A stretch of 5,117 bases of DNA. Source: Candidatus Sigynarchaeota archaeon (GTDB taxonomy: Archaea; Asgardarchaeota; Jordarchaeia; Jordarchaeales; Jordarchaeaceae). The position numbers were made by a program, and so were the translations under genes. The notes under the pieces are model-generated. The model made no database searches. It was not told where the DNA came from and worked only from the letters and a program-made list of their open reading frames with translations. The DNA lies in contig JAUQYY010000213.1 in NCBI GenBank assembly GCA_030587505.1, positions 1-5,117 of the forward strand, given 5' to 3'. Of the stretch, positions 1 to 4,225 are shown piece after piece (positions within the stretch are counted from its first letter, which is position 1; each line of letters begins with the position of its first letter).

Positions 1-135
1 GTCCCAATCGTCATTAGGATGGTTGGAACCAACGAGGATGAGGGCAAGAAGCTCCTAGAAAATATCGGAATAAAGACCTTCGATGATATGGAGAGAGCGG
101 CTCGCAGAGCTGTAGAGCTCTCAAGGAGGGGTTAA
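1..135 (+). CDS. sucC: Succinyl-CoA synthetase beta subunit, C-terminal end (partial)
   Basis: Only the last 44 codons are in the window; the gene begins upstream of base 1. The visible peptide starts VPIVIRMVGTNEDEGKKLL and continues through an IGIKTFDDMERAA segment to a TAA stop. This is the typical end of the ATP-grasp-type beta subunit: the P-I-V-V-R-L-x-G-T-N-x-x-E-G motif of the C-terminal flavodoxin-like domain, followed by the last helix. With SucD it forms the enzyme that interconverts succinyl-CoA and succinate with nucleotide phosphorylation in the cytoplasm. ADP versus GDP specificity cannot be judged because the nucleotide-binding domain is outside the window. The stop codon abuts the sucD start with no gap, so the two are surely co-transcribed and probably translationally coupled. 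A related acyl-CoA or malate-CoA ligase beta subunit is a less likely alternative. Confidence 0.9.
   Translation, partial: VPIVIRMVGTNEDEGKKLLENIGIKTFDDMERAARRAVELSRRG
123..131 (+). promoter_or_regulatory. Ribosome binding site of sucD
   Basis: AAGGAGGGG lies inside the last codons of sucC, 4 bases before the sucD ATG at 136. It matches the anti-Shine-Dalgarno end of archaeal 16S rRNA strongly. Together with the TAAATG junction it fixes the sucD start. Confidence 0.8.
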
Positions 136-1007
136 ATGCCGATACTTGTGGATGAGAATACGAGGGTAATCGTGCAGGGAATAACCGGGCGTCAGGGAAA
201 CTTTCACACAAAGCTCATGTTGGAGTACGGCACGAAAATCGTTGCGGGGGTTACCCCGGGCAAGGGAGGAGAGGAGGTTCACGGCGTGCCGGTGTACGGG
301 TCTGTCGAGGAGGCTCTACACGAGCATGACGTTGACTCATCGATAGTGTTTGTTCCGGCAAGGTTCTGCATGGACGCCATTTTGGAAGCCTTAGAGCAGC
401 CTCTCAGCCTCATTGTGGTGATTACCGAGGGCATTCCCGTGCACGATTCGCTCATCATTCTGGAGATGGCGAGGAGAAAAAATGTCAAAATTATTGGACC
501 CAACACCCCTGGCATAATCACTCCGGGCGAATGTAAACTGGGAATTATGCCCGGGCACTTGTTCAGTACCGGAAGTGTGGGTCTGGTCAGCCGATCCGGT
601 ACGCTCACCTATGAGATAGCCTCCCAGCTAACCGCTGCGAAACGGGGGCAATCAACCTGCCTAGGAATCGGCGGCGATAAGGTTACCGGAATGTCTTACA
701 TCGATGTGCTAGAAATGTTTGGGGAGGATCCAAAAACCAGAGCCGTGGTGCTGGTCTGTGAAATCGGCGGCACCATGGAGGAAGAAACAGCGGAGTACAT
801 CACCAGAACGGGCTACGAGAAACCGGTAGTCGCATTCATCGCGGGTGGGACAGCCCCCACTGGAAAAACACTCGGCCACGCCGGGGCAATAATATCCGGC
901 GGAAGGGATCCGCGAAGAGTAAGATAGATGCTTTCAGAAAGGCCGGAGTTTACGTGGCCGAAAAGCCTTCTGATGCGGCTAGGATTATTGACGAGCAGGG
1001 ATTGTGA
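136..1007 (+). pseudogene. sucD: Succinyl-CoA synthetase alpha subunit, frameshifted near its 3' end
   Basis: The alpha subunit binds CoA and carries the phosphohistidine of succinyl-CoA synthetase. The uninterrupted frame from 136 gives 263 residues, ending at a TAG at 925-927. It contains the N-terminal Rossmann CoA-binding region (GITGRQGNFHT at 15-25, then TPGKGG at 40-45), PNTPGIITPG (122-131), the phosphate-binding SRSGTLTYE (152-160), EIGG (209-212) and the active-site loop GHAGAIISGG with His248. After SGG the sequence turns into RDPRRVR and stops. Reading from about 903 in the frame one base back gives KGSAKSKIDAFRKAGVYVA and so on to a TGA at 1005-1007, exactly the expected SucD C-terminus. 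Restoring one A (GGAAGGG to GGAAAGGG) would give 290 residues, the usual family length. The coordinates here span the whole gene, including the shifted tail. The break could be a real mutation or a single-base sequencing or assembly error. All visible active-site residues lie before it. Confidence 0.85.
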
Positions 1008-1044
1008 CCCGTGGTTCCACCGGTTACACGAGGTTGACTTGAAA

Positions 1045-1518
1045 CTAAGTTATTATCTCTAGGACGATGTGTGCGTTTGTTTCTTCGACTCCGTCTATCT
1101 CTGAAACTTTTTTCAGAAACTTGTCGAGTTTCGACTGGGTTACCTGAGCGATTATATCAACTGTGCCTGTCACTCTAAAAAGCCTTGAGGCGCCTGCCTT
1201 TCTTATCTGCTCATAGGCCTTTACCCTTTTCTGGGGGAAAACCTTCATGAACACAAACGCGTCGATATCCGATTCTCCGAGAGCACTCAGGGCTTTACTC
1301 GTGAGATCAATGAATCCCCTACCGGTTCTAATGAAACCGTTGTCTCGGAGCTTTCTCAGGTGGTTGCTGAGCCCCTGCCTCGTTATGCCCATATCCTTAG
1401 CAAGTGAGCTTTGGGTCTTGTAAACCGAGCAAACCTGCATACTCCTACCGTTCTCATAAAGTTTCCTCAATATCTGAATCTGTCTCTCCGTCAGGTTAAA
1501 TGTTTCACCCTTGACCAT
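1045..1518 (-). CDS. Lrp/AsnC-type transcriptional regulator (winged HTH plus RAM domain)
   Basis: The 157-residue protein is a DNA-binding regulator with two visible parts. Residues about 8-75 form a winged helix-turn-helix: the HTH runs SLAKDMGITRQGLSNHLRKL (38-57), followed by DNGFI and a wing with GRGFIDLTSKA. Residues about 87-154 form a RAM/AsnC ligand-binding domain with FVFMKVFPQKRV, the family pattern G-T-V-D-I-I-A-Q-V (118-126) and a final strand HIVLEI. RAM domains usually bind small effectors such as amino acids and drive dimer or octamer assembly; the ligand here is unknown. The ATG at 1518 is preferred because GGGTGA (1524-1529) lies 5 bases upstream. A GTG at 1525-1527 would add three residues but overlaps that site. 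The gene converges on sucD (37-base gap) and diverges from the alpha/beta hydrolase, which is a natural candidate target besides its own promoter. Confidence 0.85.
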   Translation of the reverse strand: MVKGETFNLTERQIQILRKLYENGRSMQVCSVYKTQSSLAKDMGITRQGLSNHLRKLRDNGFIRTGRGFIDLTSKALSALGESDIDAFVFMKVFPQKRVKAYEQIRKAGASRLFRVTGTVDIIAQVTQSKLDKFLKKVSEIDGVEETNAHIVLEIIT

Positions 1519-1523
1519 TGGTT

Positions 1524-1529
1524 TCACCC
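1524..1529 (-). promoter_or_regulatory. Ribosome binding site deciding the start of the Lrp-type regulator
   Basis: On the minus strand GGGTGA stands 5 bases before the ATG at 1518 and matches the archaeal GGAGGTGA consensus. It overlaps the upstream GTG (1525-1527), which itself has no good site in front of it. This favours the ATG start. Confidence 0.6.
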
Positions 1530-1547
1530 GATTCGCTGTTCTATAAT

Positions 1548-1561
1548 TTTACTAATGTAAA
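1548..1561. promoter_or_regulatory. Candidate palindromic operator TTTACTAATGTAAA
   Basis: TTTAC and GTAAA form a perfect 5-bp inverted repeat around TAAT. The site abuts the candidate TATA box of the Lrp-type gene. Short palindromes with AT-rich centres are typical of archaeal Lrp-family operators, and autoregulation is common in the family. The arms are short and the region is AT-rich, so chance is possible. Confidence 0.3.
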
Positions 1562-1569
1562 TAAAAACC
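1558..1569 (-). promoter_or_regulatory. Candidate TATA box for the Lrp-type regulator
   Basis: On the minus strand the sequence reads AAGG followed by TTTTTATTTA (1567 down to 1558), an AT-rich box with a purine-rich BRE-like flank. Transcription would start about 25 bases on, near 1538, leaving a leader of about 20 bases that contains the GGGTGA site. A second weaker AT-rich stretch at 1542-1550 is an alternative that would give a nearly leaderless message. Confidence 0.4.
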
Positions 1570-1647
1570 TTTCCATAATACAAGAACAACGACTGAGAAC
1601 CGACTCCTCTAGAATCTTCAAATTAAACTGGTTGAGTGTGAGATAGA

Positions 1648-1657
1648 TTTTTATAAG
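1648..1657 (+). promoter_or_regulatory. TATA box of the alpha/beta hydrolase gene
   Basis: TTTTTATAAG is a near-ideal archaeal TATA element. It predicts transcription start near 1678, downstream of the in-frame ATG at 1662, so that ATG cannot be the start in this transcript. The resulting leader of about 50 bases ends with GGAGG ahead of the ATG at 1731. Confidence 0.65.
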
Positions 1658-1718
1658 CACTATGAAACATAACTACAACCATCAATCGGTATACTCTCTA
1701 GTTGATGTCAAAAAAGAT

Positions 1719-1723
1719 GGAGG
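1719..1723 (+). promoter_or_regulatory. Ribosome binding site of the alpha/beta hydrolase gene
   Basis: GGAGG sits 7 bases before the ATG at 1731. The longer frame starting at 1662 has no comparable site, so this supports the shorter 209-residue protein. Confidence 0.7.
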
Positions 1724-1730
1724 ATTACTT

Positions 1731-2360
1731 ATGCCCGCCGTAGAGTTCAAGTCCGGAGAACTAACATTGGAGGGCTACCTAGAACTTCCAGAAGGATCAG
1801 GGCCCTTCCCCGCGTCCATAGTTTGCCATCCGCACTCTCTCTACGGGGGTTCGATGCACAATAATGTAGTTATGGTTGTGTGTACACATCTTGTTAGGAG
1901 CGGAGTAGCAGCGCTGAGATTCAATTTTCGCGGCGTGGGGAGAAGTGAAGGGCAGTTCGGGGAAGGCATAAAAGAACAGGACGATGCAAGAGCTGCTTTA
2001 GATTTTCTCCTTAAACGGGACGAAATAGACGGTGAGAGAATAGCGCTCACCGGATACTCGTTTGGAGCCTTCGTGGGGTTAGCGGCTCTGAGTGAGAGCG
2101 ATAATATAAAAGCTTTGGTGGCAATTTCTCCACCCTTAACACTGTTCGAGTTCGACTATCTTAAGAGCTGCACAAAGCCCAAGATAATGCTCATTGGGGA
2201 TATGGATCAGTTCACACCAGAAACAGTGTTTAACGACTTTTACAGTGAACTTCCAGAGCCTAAAGAAAAGAGAATCCTCCAGGGTGCCGACCACTTCTAC
2301 TGGGGTTATGAGGACGAAGTGGGGAAAACGGTGGCAGAATTCCTACTGAAAACCCTGTAA
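1731..2360 (+). CDS. Alpha/beta hydrolase of the COG2945 / dienelactone-hydrolase-like type
   Basis: This 209-residue protein has the full set of alpha/beta-hydrolase landmarks. Near the N-terminus is CHPHSLYGGSMHN (32-44), which forms the oxyanion-hole side and is a signature of the COG2945 group. RFNFRGVGRSEGQFG (63-77) follows. The nucleophile elbow is GYSFG with Ser110. The acid is probably Asp159 in GDMDQFTP, and the base is His188 in GADHFYWG. It has no signal peptide or membrane segment, so it is cytoplasmic. The family hydrolyses ester or related bonds, but the substrate cannot be read from sequence. The start is chosen from GGAGG at 1719 and the TATA box at 1648. An upstream in-frame ATG at 1662 would add 23 residues of low-complexity character with no family similarity. 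The gene diverges from an Lrp-type regulator that may control it. No clear own terminator follows; a transposon-like element begins 38 bases after the stop. Confidence 0.85.
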   Translation: MPAVEFKSGELTLEGYLELPEGSGPFPASIVCHPHSLYGGSMHNNVVMVVCTHLVRSGVAALRFNFRGVGRSEGQFGEGIKEQDDARAALDFLLKRDEIDGERIALTGYSFGAFVGLAALSESDNIKALVAISPPLTLFEFDYLKSCTKPKIMLIGDMDQFTPETVFNDFYSELPEPKEKRILQGADHFYWGYEDEVGKTVAEFLLKTL

Positions 2361-2389
2361 GCTCAGCTTTGTTGTGCCTAGGAGAAAAA

Positions 2390-2398
2390 GCTTTGATT
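2390..2398 (+). repeat. Left target-site duplication GCTTTGATT
   Basis: This is a perfect 9-bp direct repeat of 2562-2570, abutting the left end of the MITE-like element. Confidence 0.8.
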
Positions 2399-2424
2399 GG
2401 CACGATGTAATATGTATGTTTTTT
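2399..2424 (+). repeat. Left terminal inverted repeat
   Basis: The 26 bases starting GGCACGATGTA match the reverse complement of 2536-2561 at 23 positions, with mismatches at arm positions 12, 15 and 22. The inner end is a run of six T that could also help end hydrolase transcripts. Confidence 0.8.
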
Positions 2425-2535
2425 GAGGGGGTGTATGTGATTTAGCGGTTGTGAAGAGAGATTTGTGAGGGCTTCTTTCCGGGAATCAAGGCTCAAAAAG
2501 GGAGATAGACAAACCACCAACAAACCCAAAAAAAT

Positions 2536-2561
2536 AAAATACATACCTACTACATCGTGCC
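2536..2561 (-). repeat. Right terminal inverted repeat
   Basis: This is the reverse-complement partner of 2399-2424 and ends in TACATCGTGCC directly before the second GCTTTGATT. Confidence 0.8.
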
Positions 2562-2570
2562 GCTTTGATT
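2562..2570 (+). repeat. Right target-site duplication GCTTTGATT
   Basis: This second copy of the 9-bp direct repeat immediately follows the right inverted repeat. Confidence 0.8.
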
Positions 2571-2586
2571 CACGTGATTCTATAAT

Positions 2587-2626
2587 AAAAAAAATGGGAC
2601 CAAATAGGTCTTTCTGCTTTTGGTCC
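2587..2626 (-). terminator. Hairpin plus oligo-T terminator of the DPM2-like gene
   Basis: Read on the minus strand, GGACCAAA (2626-2619) pairs perfectly with TTTGGTCC (2604-2597) across a 14-base loop. Two bases later (CA) comes a run of eight T (2594-2587). It begins 28 bases after the stop codon of the minus-strand gene at 2655. On the plus strand the hairpin is not followed by T, so it acts in one direction only. Confidence 0.7.
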
Positions 2627-2654
2627 GTTCAAATTGCCGACCCTCTGGCCTTTC

Positions 2655-3065
2655 TTACTTTTTCCCTTTCGTTTTTGCTTCTTCTTCTTCCTCAGCCTTC
2701 TCCAGCTCTTCGATGGGAACCGGAGGAGGAGTGGTCATCATTGTGTAGCCGATCCAAGCGGCGATTACGAGGATTAGTGTGACTGCTAGCCAGATGGGTA
2801 TTGCTACCGATAAGAATCTCGGCGGGACGGGAATCCAGCTTAGGAGTCCTGTTGACCAGTACTGCATAAGTGCTATGTTATAGGTGCCTATGGCTGCTGC
2901 TGAGTTGCCCGACGTGAGTGCCAGCATGAGTTGGATTGACGTAGCTCCGTAGTCTACTTGAGATCCTATCCACACTCCAAAGTACAGGGTCCACCAGGTG
3001 TACCAGAGGATGATTAACACAGAAACAATGAATATTATAGCTCCATAAATCTTGTCTTTAGCCAT
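2655..3065 (-). CDS. Small two-helix membrane protein resembling DPM2
   Basis: The 136-residue protein has two strong membrane segments, about 8-30 (IIFIVSVLIILWYTWWTLY) and 86-110 (VAIPIWLAVTLILVIAAW within it). Between them is a longer, moderately hydrophobic stretch (41-75). The tail of about 26 residues starts TTPPPVP and is then very acidic, ending KTKGKK. Basic residues at both ends suggest both face the cytoplasm. The arrangement I-F-x(8)-W-Y-T-W-W, then P-P-R-F-L-S-V-A-I-P, then G-Y-T-M-M resembles DPM2, the small subunit that stabilises dolichol-phosphate-mannose synthase, but with a loop some 20-30 residues longer plus the charged tail. That relation is pattern recognition, not a search result, and partner and function are unproven. 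The start has GGAGAG (3074-3079) 8 bases upstream and a TATA box at 3129-3136. The nearest upstream gene on the same strand is a polysaccharide deacetylase, but this gene seems to have its own promoter. Confidence 0.7.
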   Translation of the reverse strand: MAKDKIYGAIIFIVSVLIILWYTWWTLYFGVWIGSQVDYGATSIQLMLALTSGNSAAAIGTYNIALMQYWSTGLLSWIPVPPRFLSVAIPIWLAVTLILVIAAWIGYTMMTTPPPVPIEELEKAEEEEEAKTKGKK

Positions 3066-3073
3066 TTTTTCTT

Positions 3074-3079
3074 CTCTCC
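3074..3079 (-). promoter_or_regulatory. Ribosome binding site of the DPM2-like gene
   Basis: GGAGAG on the minus strand lies 8 bases before the ATG at 3065, separated by a purine-rich AAGAAAAA spacer. Confidence 0.6.
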
Positions 3080-3128
3080 AAAATTACTGACTTTATTGCG
3101 TTCTTTTTTAGTTATTAGCTTTTCGGGG

Positions 3129-3136
3129 TATAAATA
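3129..3136 (-). promoter_or_regulatory. TATA box of the DPM2-like gene
   Basis: TATTTATA on the minus strand predicts a start near 3106 and a leader of about 40 bases. Its position inside the gap after the deacetylase stop indicates separate transcription rather than an operon. Confidence 0.55.
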
Positions 3137-3183
3137 GTTTAGTGTTCTGGTTAGACACTTCCATACTTTCCCACCAACACATT

Positions 3184-3210
3184 AATAAAAATTTCTCTAA
3201 AACAATAAAT
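3184..3210 (-). terminator. Possible oligo-T terminator of the deacetylase gene
   Basis: After the stop at 3224 the minus strand becomes AT-rich, with a TTTT run and then a TTTTT run inside GAAATTTTTATTAA. Archaeal RNA polymerase can terminate on such T-rich stretches without a hairpin, and none is visible here. The call is tentative. Confidence 0.3.
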
Positions 3211-3223
3211 TCCGCCTTGGAGA

Positions 3224-4138
3224 TCACTCTTGTAGTGGTGCCAGTTTCTCGCATCCAGAATTCACCGAATCCACATTGTACTTGCTTTTCAGGTATTCCC
3301 AGACTGTAAACATCTCGTTGTTGTCTTCTACTATTTGAGTCAGCAGCTCTTTTAGAGTGTTTACGTTTTCTTCGATTTCTTCTTCGCTCAGGTTTCTTTT
3401 CTCTCTTATGAGGTAGGCTAGGTGCCAGGGGTGAAAGGAGACCTGCAGTAATCCCCCGCTGTCGTTTTTCTGGTAGACTCTCAGGACTTTCTTGTACTCG
3501 TCTATTTTTCTTCTTTTTTCGAATAGGGCCCAAGTGTAGAGGGCCATCTTCCTTGGTTTCTTTGGGTAGACTGGGACGGGTACCTCTATTAGGCCGCTTT
3601 GACTTTCTCTTATGATGTATGGGAGCGGGGGTTTAACTGTTTCCACCATTATTGATGAATCGTAAAGGTAGCCGAGCTTGGTCAGTGCTTTAATGGTGTC
3701 AGCGTTTGTTTTCAGGTAGGGGGCTCTGAATCCTCTGGGTTTTACGTTTAGCAGTCTCTCAATGGTTTGTGTGGCTTTCTTCAGGATTGCTAGCTGCTGT
3801 CTGTATTCGATTCGCACACCTGTTTCTTCTCCTGTTAGATCTTCGTGGTTTAACCCGTGGCAGCATACCTCGTTTTTCGACAATGATTTTACCAGTTCTT
3901 TTCTGTGCTCTTTGAGATATAGCAGTGTTCTTGCTTCGATGAAAAATGTTGCTTTTGCCTCAAGGTCTTTCAGGAGTTCTAGGGTTTTTTCAAGCCCCTT
4001 AACGGTGCAGCTGAAAACGGCGTCTGTTCTTCTGTTGGGGTTTCCTATTAGAATATCGCTGACCGCGTGCTTCACCCCTTTGACCGGCATAGGGCAGTCT
4101 CTGTCCAAGTCTATAGTGATGGCGACGTTAATCTCCAT
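3224..4138 (-). CDS. Polysaccharide deacetylase family protein (NodB/CE4 fold)
   Basis: The 304-residue protein carries the CE4 motifs in order. TIDLD (8-12) supplies the first aspartates near the N-terminus. KATFFIEA (62-69) is the second beta strand. HGLNH (94-98) supplies the two metal-binding histidines of the H-x3-H motif. RGFRAPYLKTN (135-145) is the substrate-groove motif 3, YDSS (159-162) is motif 4, and SFHPWH (234-239) supplies the late catalytic histidine, His236. These enzymes remove N-acetyl groups from amino sugars using a divalent metal. There is no signal peptide and the fold begins at residue 2, so it probably acts in the cytoplasm, on a nucleotide- or lipid-linked sugar or another small substrate rather than on a wall polymer. 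That location is inference. The start is supported by AGGAGG (4142-4147) 3 bases upstream. It diverges from folD with 87 bases between. A lysine- and arginine-rich region at 193-218 separates motifs 4 and 5. Confidence 0.85.
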   Translation of the reverse strand: MEINVAITIDLDRDCPMPVKGVKHAVSDILIGNPNRRTDAVFSCTVKGLEKTLELLKDLEAKATFFIEARTLLYLKEHRKELVKSLSKNEVCCHGLNHEDLTGEETGVRIEYRQQLAILKKATQTIERLLNVKPRGFRAPYLKTNADTIKALTKLGYLYDSSIMVETVKPPLPYIIRESQSGLIEVPVPVYPKKPRKMALYTWALFEKRRKIDEYKKVLRVYQKNDSGGLLQVSFHPWHLAYLIREKRNLSEEEIEENVNTLKELLTQIVEDNNEMFTVWEYLKSKYNVDSVNSGCEKLAPLQE

Positions 4139-4141
4139 ATT

Positions 4142-4147
4142 CCTCCT
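4142..4147 (-). promoter_or_regulatory. Ribosome binding site of the deacetylase gene
   Basis: AGGAGG on the minus strand ends 3 bases before the ATG at 4138. It is strong in sequence but unusually close to the start. Confidence 0.7.
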
Positions 4148-4175
4148 ATCTGTTGGGTGGTGAAAACAACAGATA
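4147..4175. promoter_or_regulatory. Candidate operator: perfect 9-bp inverted repeat
   Basis: TATCTGTTG (4147-4155) and CAACAGATA (4167-4175) are exact reverse complements separated by 11 bases, so the half-site centres are 20 bp apart, about two helical turns. The site covers the predicted deacetylase transcription start (about 4160) and ends 8 bases from the shared TTTAAA box. A dimeric regulator bound here would block deacetylase transcription and could affect folD. If a longer transcript existed, the same repeat would form a hairpin right next to the deacetylase ribosome binding site. Confidence 0.55.
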
Positions 4176-4181
4176 CGTCAA

Positions 4182-4190
4182 CTTTAAAAA
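4182..4190. promoter_or_regulatory. TATA-like element, possibly shared by folD and the deacetylase gene
   Basis: CTTTAAAAA contains the palindrome TTTAAA (4183-4188). Rightward it predicts a folD start near 4210, just ahead of the GGAGG at 4212. Leftward it predicts a deacetylase start near 4160, with a leader of about 20 bases carrying AGGAGG. No other convincing TATA box is visible in the 87-bp gap. Confidence 0.45.
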
Positions 4191-4211
4191 CTATTCGGCT
4201 TTACTCAACGT

Positions 4212-4216
4212 GGAGG
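4212..4216 (+). promoter_or_regulatory. Ribosome binding site of folD
   Basis: GGAGG lies 9 bases before the ATG at 4226. It selects that ATG over an in-frame ATG at 4067, which would add 53 unrelated residues and overlap the divergent deacetylase gene. Confidence 0.7.
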
Positions 4217-4225
4217 CTTCCAAGT

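Larger units (their letters stand above)
2399..2561. mobile_element. MITE-like non-autonomous transposable element, 163 bp
   Basis: The element begins GGCACGATGTA and ends TACATCGTGCC, an 11-bp perfect terminal inverted repeat. The repeat extends to 26 nt per arm with only three mismatches (23 of 26). The 9-bp sequence GCTTTGATT stands immediately outside both ends, as expected for a target-site duplication. There is no open reading frame of note inside, so it cannot encode a transposase and must have been moved in trans. The left half of the top strand is G/T-rich and the right half A/C-rich, so a transcript of either strand could fold back over much of its length. A 9-bp duplication is known for several families, including IS1 and IS4 relatives; the parent family cannot be assigned from this copy. 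It sits in the gap between two converging genes and disrupts neither. Confidence 0.8.

Noticed and set aside
896..910. Programmed -1 frameshift in sucD
   Set aside because: The shift site GGCGGAAGGGATCC has no X-XXY-YYZ slippery heptamer and no obvious downstream pseudoknot. A lost A in a short A/G run is simpler.
1008..1023. Small stem-loop CCCGTGG-TT-CCACCGG between converging sucD and the Lrp-type gene
   Set aside because: The stem has one mismatch, the loop is only two bases, and no T run follows on either strand, so a terminator call is not supported.
1537..1588. TGTTCT...AGAACA inverted pair upstream of the Lrp-type gene
   Set aside because: Only 6 bp per arm at a 40-base spacing, which is expected by chance in a region of this size.
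1662..1730. 23-residue N-terminal extension of the alpha/beta hydrolase
   Set aside because: The TATA box at 1648-1657 places transcription start downstream of that ATG, and the extension has no ribosome site and no family-like sequence.
2365..2392. AGCTTT...AAAGCT hairpin after the hydrolase stop
   Set aside because: A 6-bp mostly A/T stem with a 16-base loop and no following T run; too weak to call a terminator.
2465..2782. Plus-strand open frame of 105 codons across the MITE-like element
   Set aside because: It runs through the element, the terminator and the antisense of the membrane-protein gene, has no ribosome site, and its composition follows those features.
3108..3533. Basic minus-strand open frame of 141 codons
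   Set aside because: It overlaps the deacetylase gene in another frame of the same strand. Its Lys/Arg/Ser-rich composition comes from shifted reading of that gene.
4067..4225. 53-residue N-terminal extension of FolD
   Set aside because: It overlaps the divergent deacetylase gene and its promoter, has no FolD similarity, and the GGAGG at 4212 fits the ATG at 4226.
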